From Papaver somniferum (Eukaryota; Streptophyta; Magnoliopsida; Ranunculales; Papaveraceae), in contig NC_039362.1 in NCBI RefSeq assembly GCF_003573695.1, positions 175,097,690 to 175,161,689 of the forward strand: a DNA stretch of 64,000 bases. Reading direction: 5' to 3'. How positions within the stretch are numbered: position 1 is the stretch's first letter; the number at the start of each line of letters is the position of its first letter. Of this stretch, positions 10,460 through 22,940 are shown piece by piece. Under the pieces are notes generated by a model. That model ran no database searches and had not been told where the DNA came from. It saw nothing but the letters and a program-made list of their open reading frames with translations. Made by a program: the position numbers and the translations under genes.

Positions 10460-13323
10460 TGATGAGTGCCAAATAATGTATATATTTATCCCTTTTTGTT
10501 GGCATTTAACTCATCTTTTGTGCAGTAATTCTACATTTTATCCCATATTCTGTATTTTCATTGTTTTCAAGAATAAATATTTTTCTTACTTAATTTTGCA
10601 TTTTTAGGTAATAAATAAAGTCTGGATAACTTGCGGAGCGGAAAAGAGCTGAAGAGTGGTGAAAAACCGGAAGAAATTACGCAAGGAAGCCGCAAAAAAT
10701 GGAGCGCACGTCCAAAAAGCTAGGAATGGGCTCAAGAAGGAAGAATTGTTCTTGAAGAAGATATGGGCTTGGCATACCCAAGGCCCAAAACCCTTACCCA
10801 AACCCATTTTCTATATCCATACCCGCCTCCATTCTCAACCGTTAGATCGGATCCATCTCATCATCCAATGGTCGATCCCTCGTAGAGCATCAAAATCTGA
10901 AGTCTCTGCAAAACACCATAGTACCTAAATTCCAAGCCTTCAGATTAGATCACATTTAGATCCTACGGTCGCTTCTTTGCCTGCGCATCAAATAGCGATA
11001 CTTCCGCTAAACACTACAGCACCTAACCTCAATCTTCGCCGTTAACTTCGTTGTATCAAGACATCCGACGGTCGATACCAGACTCTTCAGGGGTAGCCAT
11101 CCGATTCACCTACCAGCTTCGTATCCAGTGACTCAGATTCGCCAATATCGAATCTTGATATCCCGCCTAACACCCAAGTATCGAACACCTATACCCTTCA
11201 GCCAAACGCACCTTACCCAAATTCTCATCTTCCTCCTTCGAGCAGTCGAGCTCTGCTCCTGCAAACTCCACCACCATCACCCTGCCACAACCACCACTTC
11301 CACCAACTGCCAACAAACATCATCATCATCACTCACAAATCCCTCTAACGTGCCCATCATTTCCTATTCACTGATTTCCCCTAGTCTAGGGTTTTGAAAA
11401 TTAGGGAAAAAGAATTGATGGACATGGAATAGAAATTAGGTGAAGCTAGAGACAAACTGACACATGGGAATGGAGTAGGAGAACAAGAGGAAGGATGGGT
11501 CAGTGTGGATTGAAGAGAAATCGCATCAAAGAAGGTAAAATCCGAAACCCTAATTTCTCTGCCAAATTAGGTATTTGGGAAATTGTCCCCAATTTTCAAT
11601 TGAAAAAAGCATGGAGAAGAACAGAGATGATAGGGGTATGGTTGAATTAAATGAATTAGGTGAGAAACCCTAATTACGTACTGTTTGATTTTGGGGATTT
11701 TTGGGAAAGAACCCTAATTTTGTAATTTGGGGGAAAACCCAAATTGGGTCTGTGGGTATAAATAGAAGGGACTGGTGTGATGTAAAGTCTTATGCCTGGG
11801 TTAGCCAGTGTGTCACCCAAGAGCACTGGAATAGCCAGTGTCTCAAGGGTTAGTGTTTAATTTTCAACTATTTTTATGTTTATTCCATTACTCGTATTCA
11901 GTTTCAATTCAGTTGTTGTTTTTGTGTTTCAATTCAGTTCATGTTTTTGTTTTATGTCTTCTGTGTTTGTTTATGTTCAGTTCAATGCTCTGTTTAGTAA
12001 TTGTTTTGTTGTTGTTGCTGTTATGTGAGCTCTCATGTGTATTTGTATAGCTAGGCTGAGATGATGCCTTAAGTCACTGTTAGAGGTGGAATGTTAGGTT
12101 ATAATTCTTGTAAATTGAGCTAATTGAGAAATGGAGGAATTTAGTGCTCATTAGCAAGCTTCTTCTCCTTCCATTCCATTTATGTATGCCCTGGAACATA
12201 GGTAGGCTTGAACCTTCACCTAGCTCCATTAGGGACAGGGATTTAACATAGAATTACACCATCTGGCTAGGTCATAAGGTGGATTCATAACCTAGTTGTG
12301 ATGTTTACTGTTTTGTGTGAATGTTAGGCTAAAGCCTTTGAAGCATTGGATTGATTGAGCAGTGGGGAGAAACTAGTGCTCACTAGTGACTGTGAGCAAA
12401 CTGGTTCTCTTCCCACTCTAGTTGTATGCCTAGGCTCTCAATTTGTTTTTTTTTTATATAATTGTTTTGTGCCTTGCTCCCCTGCCATTGCCCTTGGCTT
12501 AGGCCTTGGTTTATCTCTTTGTCATTCTTTATGCCATTATCACCTTCACCATCATCATTGTTGTTTGCTGTTTGCTTATGCCATTCTTAATATGCACATG
12601 TAGATTACTGTTGTTTTATCATTGTATATATTGCCACATTGTATATAATGATACTATCTCCATTGCCATCCTCACTGCCTTGGTCTTTCCCTTTGCTATA
12701 TTGCCTTGTTTTGCCCTGTTATGCTTCCCTGGGCAGCCTGCATTACCCTTCTGCTGCTGCTGAAGCCACTGCTGCTGCTGCAACTGAGCTTGCCTCAGCT
12801 AAGACCACAGTTCAGGTTAAGGCCTAAGGCCCAGTTCACTGTTACCAAGCCCAGTACACATCAAAAGAACCCAAGCCCAAATTCAAAACCAAAGCCTAGT
12901 TCACTACCAGGCCCAGTTCACTGTGAAAGCCCAACTCAAGCAAAGCTTAGCTCACATCAAAACCCCAGTTTGATTCATTTCAAAACCACTGAGCCCAAGA
13001 GCACTTCAAGATCATTGAGCCCAGTCTATAGTTCTCTCCAAAGCCTAGTTTACTGATAGGCTAAAGCTAAAGCCCAGTTCATTCCCAAAGAACTCAAAGG
13101 CCCAAAGCACAATCATAACCCATTGGTTACCAAAATCCATTGGTACCCAAAGCCCAACAATAGCAATTTAGAGCCTAAAATAGCTAGAAAACTCCAAAAC
13201 ACACCCAGTCTCTGTGGATCGACCAGTACTTGCACGAGCTACAACTGACGACCGTGCACTTGCGGTATTACTGTAGGCCCGTTTCATTTCGCTTCAATTT
13301 TATACGCTTTCCCGGGTCCACCA
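10460..13323 (+). repeat. B LTR1 (2864 bp)
   Basis: Starts TGATGAGTGCC and ends GGTCCACCA. It has a CATCATCATC tract near 11321, a TATA box at 11757-11764, and a CTG triplet run near 12750 followed by about 400 bp crowded with GCCCA motifs. Long ORFs here are compositional and recur in all B LTRs with no known domain. Confidence 0.9.
11757..11764 (+). promoter_or_regulatory. TATA box, B LTR1
   Basis: TATAAATA in GGGTATAAATAGAAGGG. The same box lies at 16620-16627, 21693-21700 and 26366-26373 in the other B LTRs. It separates the conserved U3 from the variable R-U5. Confidence 0.65.
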
Positions 13324-13329
13324 AGTTTT

Positions 13330-13346
13330 TGGCGCCGTTGCCGGGG
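13330..13346 (+). other. Primer binding site, tRNA-Asp type (B unit I)
   Basis: TGGCGCCGTTGCCGGGG lies six bases after the LTR end. Athila/Tat-lineage elements are known to use tRNA-Asp; the site here is read directly, its use is inferred. Confidence 0.75.
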
Positions 13347-14431
13347 ATTGGTGCTGTGTTTTTCTTGTAGTTTTATTAGCTATTTTTGCATTTCACTGCA
13401 TAGCATTTGCATCTGCATCTGCTTCACTTCATTTGCTGTTGGACCTGCTGTTCTGAACCTGTTTTCCTCTGCTGGGACGCCACCAAGGAAAAGAACCAAA
13501 GCCCAACTGGGTTTTTGCAACAATATCAGAGCAGCTGGGCTGTGCTTAAAAAGTAACCCATTTAAGAGAACCCGAATTGTGGGCTTCCAATTTTTAATTG
13601 TGGGCTTGTAATATTAAAGCCAATTTTTGGGTTTTTTATTTTCTGTTGGGTTTGTAATTAATTTTTGTGGGCTTGTTTGTTTAATTTGTGGGCTTGTTTA
13701 AATTCTTTCATTGGACTTGTATTTTGGACTCTGGGTTTAAACCCAGCTGAGCTTGTAACCGATTGTGGGCTTGTTTCCACTCAAGAGTGGACCTCGAAAC
13801 CAAAGTTTTAAAACAAACGTCGGGCCTTAACCAACTGGGCCAAATTAAACTTTCAAAATTAAAACTTAGTGTTTCGTGGGCCGCAGCCTTCCTCCCATTC
13901 CATTAGAGGACCAACAGTGGGCTTGCTCCCAATTTCAAAAAGCAAAAATTTCTCCCATAAAAACCAAAGTTTTCCAAATGTTTCCCTAAAAAACCAAAAT
14001 TTTTCTTTTTCCCATCAAAGCCAAATGTCTCCCAACAAAACCAAATTTTTCCCAAAAAGTCAAATCCCATTAAAAACCAAATTTTCTTGTAGATAATGTG
14101 TTAGTTAAAATTCCTTTTGTATATATTTTGTGCTCATCCATTGTGACTCCGAATATGTTGGAGTTTTGCCTTGGATAACGGAGTTTTAATTCTGCTTTCG
14201 CCGAAATCGGGTATTCTCTCTCCTTTTACTCTACTCAGCATGTCCCTTTCCATATGTTGCATTCTAATTCTTTCCATATTTTTAAACATTGAGGACAATG
14301 TTTAGTTTAGGTTTGGGGGTATAGAGTAGATACCACGATAATATGCTATAATTGAAATCAAACTCCATCTTTTTGAAAAAATTGAAAAATTCCAAAAAAA
14401 TTGAAAAATCAAAATTAAAAATTAAAAAAAT

Positions 14432-14657
14432 NNNNNNNNNNNNNNNNNNNNNNNNNNNNNNNNNNNNNNNNNNNNNNNNNNNNNNNNNNNNNNNNNNNNN
14501 NNNNNNNNNNNNNNNNNNNNNNNNNNNNNNNNNNNNNNNNNNNNNNNNNNNNNNNNNNNNNNNNNNNNNNNNNNNNNNNNNNNNNNNNNNNNNNNNNNNN
14601 NNNNNNNNNNNNNNNNNNNNNNNNNNNNNNNNNNNNNNNNNNNNNNNNNNNNNNNNN
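14432..14657. other. Assembly gap (226 N)
   Basis: A run of N inside an A-rich stretch of internal I. The aligned part of internal II (about 19362-19740) is longer and holds unique sequence, so the gap length is probably nominal. ORFs reported across it are meaningless. Confidence 0.98.
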
Positions 14658-14792
14658 AATAAAAAAAAAAAATCAAAAAAAAAATAAAAAAAAATCAATC
14701 AAGTATTTATCAATTCCATTCTTTCTTGTTCCAAAACTAAAAGAGAGTAGTCAATGTAAATAAGAGTCATGTAAAGAGTCATCTTTTGTGTT

Positions 14793-14990
14793 TTATTGTA
14801 ATAAGCAAGGAAGGGTGTATGTCATTGATGTACAACGCGAGTAATTGTGAAATACCTCCAACTCATTCACAATTCTCGTAAAGTCCGGACAGCTGGCTAG
14901 ATTTCGACCTTGGTTCTTAGCCTGAGAAACTATCTCTTGGTGATTAGTAGTCATAACATCCGATCTTTCTTTACACATGTGTAGATACAC
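14793..14990 (-). CDS. Small antisense ORF in B internal I
   Basis: A 65-codon ORF opposite to the element's sense strand, starting MYLHMCKERS and containing NHQEIVSQAKNQGRN and CPDFTRIVNELEVFHNYS. Near-identical cores lie at 19830-20069 and 24500-24736 (minus) and, in element C, at 30255-30446 (plus, again antisense to its element). The C-terminal ends differ through indels. No known domain. Tat-lineage elements such as maize Grande are known to carry antisense extra ORFs near the 3' end, but equivalence is only a guess, and simple sequence conservation is an alternative. Confidence 0.3.
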   Translation of the reverse strand: MYLHMCKERSDVMTTNHQEIVSQAKNQGRNLASCPDFTRIVNELEVFHNYSRCTSMTYTLPCLLQ

Positions 14991-15306
14991 TTTACACTCT
15001 TATCACATGTCTTTATTTGTTATCAGTGCTAGGATTGTGCCTTTGATAGCTAGATTGACATCTCCATTTTGCTGTGAGCTTAAACTATCTTGCACATGTC
15101 ACATTTGATGGAACATGAGCTTATATTTTGACCTAGAACTTTGTAGGTACGTTCTAAGCAAACCTTCACGAGACTTCAACTCGTCCACTAGGGACACTTA
15201 GTGGTTTAAAAGGCTTAGTGCATATGCTAAATGCATTCGAGAGACCAGCGACAGTGGTATAGGTAGGATTTCCTTAGTTTTGTTTTACTTGAGGACAAGT
15301 AAAATT

Positions 15307-15322
15307 CAGGTTTGGGGGTATT
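15307..15322 (+). other. Polypurine tract before B LTR2
   Basis: CAGGTTTGGGGGTATT directly abuts the LTR start. The same tract precedes LTR3 (20388-20403) and LTR4 (25053-25068). Confidence 0.8.
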
Positions 15323-18259
15323 TGATGAGTGCCAAATAATGTATATATTTATCCCTTTTTGTTGGCATTTAACTCATCTTTTGTGCAGTAATTCTACATT
15401 TTATCCCATATTCTGTATTTTCATTGTTTTCAAGAATAAATATTTTTCTTACTTAATTTTGCATTTTTAGGTAATAAATAAAGTCTGGATAACTTGCGGA
15501 GCGGAAAAGAGCTGAAGAGTGGTGAAAAACCGGAAGAAATTACGCAAGGAAGCCGCAAAGAATGGAGCGCACGTCCAAAAAGCTAGGAATAGGCTCAAGA
15601 AGGAAGAATTGTTCTTGAAGAAGATATGGGCTTGGCATACCCAAGGCCCAAAACCCTTACCCAAACCCATTTTCTATATCCATACCCGCCTCCATTCTCA
15701 ACCGTTAGATCGGATCCATCTCATCATCCAATGGTCGATCCCTCGTAGAGCATCAAAATCTGAAGTCTCTGCAAAACACCATAGTACCTAAATTCCAAGC
15801 CTTCAGATTAGATCACATTTAGATCCTACGGTCGCTTCTTTGCCTGCGCATCAAATAGCGATACTTCCGCTAAACACTACAGCACCTAACCTCAATCTTC
15901 GCCGTTAACTTCGTTGTATCAAGACATCCGACGGTCGATACCAGACTCTTCAGGGGTAGCCATCCGATTCACCTACCAGCTTCGCATCCAGTGACTCAGA
16001 TTCGCCAATATCGAATCTTGATATCCCGCCTAACACCCAAGTATCGAACACCTATACCCTTCAGCCAAACGCACCTTACCCAAATTCTCATCTTCCTCCT
16101 TCGAGCAGTCGAGCTCTGCTCCTGCCAACTCCACCACCATCACCCTGCCACAACCACCACTTCCACCAACTGCCAACAAACATCATCATCATCACTCACA
16201 AATCCCTCTAACGTGCCCATCATTTCCTATTCACTGATTTCCCCTAGTCTAGGGTTTTGAAAATTAGGGAAAAAGAATTGATGGACATGGAAGAGAAATT
16301 AGGTGAAGCTAGAGACAAACTGACACATGGGAATGGAGTAGGAGAACAAGAGGAAGGATGGGTTAGTGTGGATTGAAGAGAAATCGCATCAAAGAAGGTA
16401 AAATCCGAAACCCTAATTTCTCTGCCAAATTAGGTATTTGGGAAATTGTCCCCAATTTTCAATTGAAAAAAGCATGGAGAAGAACAGAGATGATAGGGGT
16501 ATGGTTGAATTAAATGAATTAGGTGAGAAACCCTAATTATGTACTGTTTGATTTTGGGGATTTTTGGGAAAGAACCCTAATTTTGTAATTTGGGGGAAAA
16601 CCCAAATTGGGTCTGTGGGTATAAATAGAAGGGACTGGTGTGATGTAAAGGCTTATGCCTGGATTAGCCAGTGTGTCACCCAAGAGCACTGGAATAGCCA
16701 GTGTCTCAAGGGTTAGTGTTTAATTTTCAACTATATTTATGTTTATTCCATTACTCTTATTCAGTTTCAATTCAGTTGCTGTTTTTGTGTTTCAATTCAG
16801 TTCATGTTTTTGTTTTATGTCTTCTGTGTTTGTTTATGTTCAGTTCAATGCTCTGTTTAGTAATTGTTTTGTTGTTGTTGCTGTTATGTGAGCTCTCATG
16901 TGTATTTGTATAGCTAGGCTGAGATGATGCCTTAAGTCACTGTTAGAGGTGGAATGTTAGGTTATAATTCTTGTAAATTGAGCTAATTGAGAAATGGAGG
17001 AATTTAGTGCTCATTAGCAAGCTTCTTCTCCTTCCATTCCATTTATGTATGCCCTGGAACATAGGCAGGCTTGAACCTTCACCTAGCTCCATTAGGGACA
17101 GGGATTTAACATAGAATTACACCATCTGGCTAGGTCATAAGGTGGATTCATAACCTAGTTGTGATGTTTACTGTTTTGTGTGAATGTTAGGCTAAAGCCT
17201 TTGAAGCATTGGATTGATTGAGCAGTGGGGAGAAACTAGTGCTCACTAGTGACTGTGAGCAAACTGGTTCTCTTCCCACTCTAGTTGTATGCCTAGGCTC
17301 TCAATTTGTTTTTTTTTATAATTGTTTTGTGCCTTGTTCTCCCACTGCCCTTGGCTAACAGCCTTGGTTTATTTGGTTTTGTTTCCTGTTAACTGCCACT
17401 GTTACCATTTGTTTCATTGCTGCTCCCTTGCCTTAGGCTAACTGCCTTTGTGCCTCATTGCCACTGATTTTTGCTTCTTTCCCATGATCATTGTTAGTTT
17501 GTTTCACTACCATCTTCATTGTCATTGTAAATGCCATCCTTGGCCCTGTGTGATTTTGTTTCCTGTCTGCCTAGAGCCTGCTTTACCTTGTCTGCCTGCA
17601 CAGCTCCTGCTCTCCCTTTCCCTGCTGAGCATCTGCCTTTGCTTCTGCTGCCTTGTTCTCCCCCAGCTGCTACTACTTGCTACTGCTTTTGCTGCTGCTG
17701 TGCACTGCTTCTGCTGCTGCTGAAGCCACCACTGCTGCTGCTGCTTCTTCTCCAGCCCAGCCTTGTCTGCTGCTGCTGTGCACTGCTTCTGCTGCTGCTG
17801 AAGCCACTACTGCTGCTGCTTCAGGTCCAGTTCACTTCTGGGCTACCAGTTCAGTTCATTTCAAAGACTGCTGAAGCCCAGAGTCATTACAAAAGCCCAC
17901 TGTATCAGTTCACTACACTGTTACCAAGCCCAAATTCAAAATCAAAGGCCCAGTTCACTGTTACCAAGCCCAGTTCACGATTGAACTGTTAAGCCCAAGT
18001 TCACAGTTCATTCCAAAATCATTCAAAGGCCCAAGGCCTAAAGCACTTCACCATTACAAACAAACCCACTAAGCCCAAAGCACAATTAGAAGCCCAATAG
18101 CAATTTAGAGCCCAAATAGCTAGAAACTCCAAAACACTCCCAATCTCTGTGGATCGACCCGTACTTGCACGAGCTACAACTGACGACCGTGCACTTGCGG
18201 TATTACTGTAGGCCCGTTTTCATTTCGCTTCAATTTTATACACTTTCCCGGGCCCACCA
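15323..18259 (+). repeat. B LTR2 (2937 bp)
   Basis: The first ~1.95 kb nearly matches LTR1. From about 17320 the R-U5 is a different variant with several CTG/GCTGCTGCTG tracts (17690-17820), and it ends GGCCCACCA. It is followed by a primer site at 18266-18282. It therefore is not from the same reverse transcription event as LTR1 and LTR4. Confidence 0.9.
16620..16627 (+). promoter_or_regulatory. TATA box, B LTR2
   Basis: TATAAATA in the conserved GGGTATAAATAGAAGGG context. Confidence 0.65.
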
Positions 18260-20403
18260 AGTTTTTGGCGCCGCTGCCGGGGATTGGTGCTGTGTTTTTC
18301 TTGTAGTTTTCTTGGCTACTTTGCATTTCACTTCATCGCACTTGCATCTGCATCTGCTTCACTTCATTTGCTGTTGGACCTGCTGTTCTGAACCAGTTTT
18401 TCCTCTGCTGGGACGCCACCAAGGAAAAGAACCAAAGCCCAACTGGGTTTTTGCAACAATATCAGAGCAGCTGGGCTATGCTTAAAAGGTAACCCATTTA
18501 AGAGAACCCGAATTGTGGGCTTCCAATTTTTAATTGTGGGCTTGTAATATTAAAGCCAATTTTTGGGCTTTTTATTTTCTGTTGGGTTTGTAATTAATTT
18601 TTGTGGGCTTGTTTGTTTAATTTGTGGGCTTGTTTAAATTCTTTCATTGGACTGGTATTTTGGACTCTGGGTTTAAACCCAGCTGAGCTTGTAACCGATT
18701 GTGGGCTTGTTTCCACTCAAGAGTGGACCTCGAAACCAAAGTTTTAAAACAAACGTCGGGCCTTAACCAACTGGGCCAAATTAAACTTTCAAAATTAAAA
18801 CTTAGTGTTTCGTGGGCCGCAGCCTTCCTCCCATTCCATTAGAGGACCAACAGTGGGCTTGCTCCCAATTTCAAAAACCAAAAATTTCTCCCATAAAAAC
18901 CAAAGTTTTCCAAATGTTTCCCTAAAAAACCAAAATTTTTCTTTTTCCCATCAAAGCCAAATGTCTCCCGACAAAACCAAATTTTTCCCAAAAAGTCCAA
19001 GCCCATTAAAAACCAAATTTTCTTGTAGATAATGTGTTAGTTAAATTTCCTTTTGTATATATTTTGTGCTCATCCATTGTGACTCCGAATATGTTGTAGT
19101 TTTGCCTTGGATAACGGAGTTTTAATTCTGCTTTCGCCGAAATCGGGTATTCTCTCTCCTTTTACTCTACTCAGCATGTCCCTTTCCATATGTTGCATTT
19201 TAATTCTTTCCATATTTTGAAACATTGAGGACAATGTTTAGTTTAGGTTTGTGGGTATAGAGTAGATACCACGATAATATGCTATAATTGAAAACGAACT
19301 CCTTCTTCTTTTGAAAAAATCGAAAAAATTCAAAAAAATTAAAAAATTAAAAATCATAAAAATGGAGCTCATTTACCTTGAAATGTTGACTCTTGTGCAA
19401 ATATGTAATTATTAGGAGTCTTAGTCTAGATATTTAGGCACCCTGATTCTAGCACAATTCACATAGTGATAAGAAATTTGCACGCGCACGATCTACCAAT
19501 ACATGTATGGCCTCGATCTTCAAGGTGTTTGATAGGAAGTTACGATTGCCAATCACTTTAGAATACTGAACGAAACTTGACTAGCTTGTTCTTTGGTTGG
19601 TTGGGATAGAAGGTGGAGGTTACATTAAGAAAGACAACCATCGAATTTAACTGGGTGCATCAAAAAGGGCTACCTCTTGCAAAGTGTCATGTAATCTTTT
19701 GTTTCCTTTTGTATATGTATCAAAAGTGTCTCCTTCAAAAAAAAAAAAAAAAAAATATCAGAAAAATACAAAAAAATCAAGTACTTATCAATTCCATCAT
19801 CTCTTGTTCCAAAAATAAAAAGAGAATAGTCAATGTAAATAAGAGTCATGTAAAGAGTCATCTTTTGTTGTTTCATTGTAATAAGCAAGGAGGGTGTATG
19901 CCATTGATGTACAACGCGAGTAATTGTGAAATACCTCCAACTCATTCACAATTCTCGTAAAGTCCGGACAGCTAGCTAGATTTCGACCTTGGTTCGTAGC
20001 CTGAGAAACTATCTCTTGGTGATTAGTAGTCATAACTTCAGATCTTTCTTTACACATGTGTAGATACACTTTACACTCTTATCACATGTCTTTTTTTTTG
20101 TTATCAGTGCTAGGATTGTGCCTTTGATAGCTAGATTGACATCTCCATTTTGCTGTGAGCTTAAACTGTTTTGCACATGTCACATTTGATGGAATCTGAG
20201 CTTATATTTTGACCTAGAACTTTGTAGGTACGTTCTAAGAAAACCTTCACGAGACTTCAACTCGTCCACTAGGGACACTTAGTGGTTTAAAAGGCTTAGT
20301 GCATATGCTAAATGCATTCGAGAGACCAGCGACAGTGGTATAGGTAGGATTTCCTTAGTTTTGTTTTACTTGAGGACAAGTAAAATTCAGGTTTGGGGGT
20401 ATT
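18260..20403 (+). other. B internal region II (non-coding)
   Basis: Primer site TGGCGCCGCTGCCGGGG at 18266-18282, then the same leader as internal I, ending in the purine tract at 20388-20403. It holds no long sense ORF. A GAGGACAATG...GGTTTGTGGG block near 19225-19255 has one change in the purine run. It supplies the sequence missing in the gap of internal I. Confidence 0.8.
19830..20069 (-). CDS. Small antisense ORF in B internal II
   Basis: A 79-codon version of the antisense ORF at 14793-14990, with the same core and a longer, frame-altered C-terminus. The function is unknown and the coding status doubtful. Confidence 0.3.
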   Translation of the reverse strand: MYLHMCKERSEVMTTNHQEIVSQATNQGRNLASCPDFTRIVNELEVFHNYSRCTSMAYTLLAYYNETTKDDSLHDSYLH

Positions 20404-22894
20404 TGATGAGTGCCAAATAATGTATATATTTATCCCTTTTTGTTGGCATTTAACTCATCTTTTTTGCAGTAATTCTACATTTTATCCCATATTCTGTATT
20501 TTCATTGTTTTCAAGAATAAATATTTTTCTTACTTAATTTTGCATTTTTAGGTAATAAATAAAGTCTGGATAACTTGCGGAGCGGAAAAGAGCTGAAGAG
20601 TGGTGAAAAACCGGAAGAAATTACGCAAGGAAGCCGCAAAGAATGGAGCGCACGTCCAAAAAGCTAGGAATGGGCTCAAGAAGGAAGAATTGTTCTTGAA
20701 GAAGATATGGGCTTGGCATACCCAAGGCCCAAAACCCTTACCCAAACCCATTTTCTATATCCATACCCGCCTCCATTCTCAACCGTTAGATCGGATCCAT
20801 CTCATCATCCAATGGTCGATCCCTCGTAGAGCATCAAAATCTGAAGTCTCTGCAAAACACCATAGTACCTAAATTCCAAGCCTTCAGATTAGATCACATT
20901 TAGATCCTACGGTCGCTTCTTTGCCTGCGCATCAAATAGCGATACTTCCGCTAAACACTACAGCACCTAACCTCGATCTTCGCCGTTAACTTCGTTGTAT
21001 CAAGACATCCGACGGTCGCTACCAGACTCTTCAGGGGTAGCCATCCGATTCACCTACCAGCTTCGCATCCAGTGACTCAGATTCGCCAATATCGAATCTT
21101 GATATCCCGCCTAACACCCAAGTATCGAACACCTATACCCTTCAGCCAAACGCACCTTACCCAAATTCTCATCTTCCTCCTTCGAGCAGTCGAGCTCTGC
21201 TCCTGCCAACTCCACCACCATCACCCTGCCACAACCACCACTTCCACCAACTGCCAACAAACATCATCATCATCACTCACAAATCCCTCTAACGTGCCCA
21301 TCATTTCCTATTCACTGATTTCCCCTAGTCTAGGGTTTTGAAAATTAGGGAAAAAGAATTGATGGACATGGAAGAGAAATTAGGTGAAGCTAGAGACAAA
21401 CTGACACATGGGAATGGAGTAGGAGAACAAGAGGAAGGATGGGTCAGTGTGTATTGAAGAGAAATCGCATCAAAGAAGGTAAAATCCGAAACCCTAATTT
21501 CTCTGCCAAATTAGGTATTTGGGAAATTGTCCCCAATTTTCAATTGAAAAAAGCATGGAGAAGAACAGAGATGATAGGGGTATGGTTGAATTAAGTGAAT
21601 TAGGTGAGAAACCCTAATTATGTACTGTTTGATTTTGGGGATTTTTGGGAAAGAACCCTAATTTTGTAGTTTTGGGAAATTGGGTCTGTGGGTATAAATA
21701 GGAAGTGTGGGTGTGTATGAGAGGGCATGCCTGGATTAACCAGAGCATCAGTAGAATAGTTTAGTTTTGTTATTTCCATGAACTGTAGCTTTGAGGGTTT
21801 CAATCTTTTCAATTCCATGATTCTCAATTCAAATGCATTGTTAATTTTAGCTGTTCTGAACTCCAACATGTATTTAATTTGAGTGTGTGATTGTTACATT
21901 TTATATCAGCTCCTGTTCATGTTTATGTTCTAAGTTTATCCACTGTTATGTGCTTCCCATGTTATGTTATTGTGTTTAAATTCATGTTTTGTTTCACTGT
22001 CAACTGTTAATGTATGTTTATCTTCATGTCTATCATGTTCTGAACCTCAAATGCTAGGATTAGATGAAGCTATGAACCAGTAAGGAGTCAGATCAAATTA
22101 TGACATTCATGTTGTGTTTGGAATGCTGAGATAGTCTTCATCATGTGCAGCTCATGTTCAGTGTTGCTAAGCCCTTAGACTAGTTGTGCTTTAATCAGAC
22201 AATTAGCACTTTGGTAATTATTTTAGTTGTGATTAGAATATCCCTTAGGTTAATGGTGGATTCAACGTCCTAGTGATCATCCTCTTGTCTTCATTGTTTT
22301 CTTATTTCTGTTATTCTTATTTGCTCACTGTCCCTGCCCTTGGCTCACTGCCTTGGTCTTTCTCTTTGCTTCATTTCCATTGCCATCCTCACTGCCATTT
22401 TCACCATTTCCTTTGCTTTTCTTCACTATCACTCTCCACTGCCACTGTCACCTGTTTTGTGTTTTGTATTTGTATCTGTTTTCTTGTGTTTATTGTTTTA
22501 TCATCCATTGTCTCATTATTTCACTACCATCTTCATTGCTTTGTAAATATCACAGCTTCACTGCCACTATTTGCTCTTTCTTCTCATTTGTTTCTCCTGT
22601 TCTTGTTACTGCATTCATTACCTTGTTTTACAAAAGCCCAGTGTAATCTAGTTCATAGCTCAGAAGCCTAGCTAATCTAAAGGCCCAGCCAACTGAGCCC
22701 AAAACCATTTCATTGTTACAAAAACCCACTAAGCCCAAAGCACAATTAGAAGCCCAATAGCAATTTAGAGCCTAAATAGCTAGAAAACTCCAAAACACTC
22801 CCAGTCTCTGTGGATCGACCCGTACTTGCACGAGCTACAACTGACGACCGTGCACTTGCGGTTATAATTTGTAGGACCTTTTAGAAGCCTACCA
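20404..22894 (+). repeat. B LTR3 (2491 bp), hybrid type
   Basis: U3, up to the TATA box at 21693, nearly matches LTR1, LTR2 and LTR4. Just after it the sequence departs completely and resembles the R-U5 of element C in theme: GCCTGGATTAACCAGAG, a shared downstream layout, and the end AGAAGCCTACCA against AGCCTACCA in C. The primer site is at 22901-22917. Confidence 0.88.
21693..21700 (+). promoter_or_regulatory. TATA box, B LTR3
   Basis: TATAAATA in GGGTATAAATAGGAAG. It lies at the junction between B-type U3 and the divergent R-U5. Confidence 0.65.
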
Positions 22895-22940
22895 ACTTTT
22901 TGGCGCCGCTGCCGGGGATTCGTATGATTTTGATATTGAC

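Larger units (their letters stand above)
13324..15322 (+). other. B internal region I (non-coding, with assembly gap)
   Basis: Starts with the primer site at 13330-13346, TGGCGCCGTTGCCGGGG, complementary to the 3' end of plant tRNA-Asp. The leader is full of GTGGGCTTG and AAAACCAAATTT motifs, and no long ORF is present. A GAGGACAATG...GGTTTGGGGG purine block lies at 14291-14320 and the terminal purine tract at 15307-15322. The coding part present in unit III is absent here. Confidence 0.8.

Noticed and set aside
10604..10807. 67-codon minus-strand ORF repeated in each B LTR
   Set aside because: Shadow of the other strand in a conserved LTR; no independent support.
10656..11397. 90- and 89-codon ORFs repeated in each B LTR (also 15519-16260, 20600-21341, 25265-26006)
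   Set aside because: They recur because the LTR recurs; they lie in U3 upstream of the TATA box, with simple-sequence composition and no domain.
12706..13056. Leu/Ala- and Ser/Pro-rich ORFs in the B LTR R-U5 (also 17531-17992, 22273-22671)
   Set aside because: Produced by CTG and GCCCA repeats; they differ between LTR variants.
13330..13346. tRNA-like sequence at the TGGCGCC sites
   Set aside because: Only the 17-18 bases complementary to a tRNA 3' end are present; they are primer sites, not tRNA genes.
14282..14698. ORFs spanning the N run
   Set aside because: They exist only because N codons are not read as stops.
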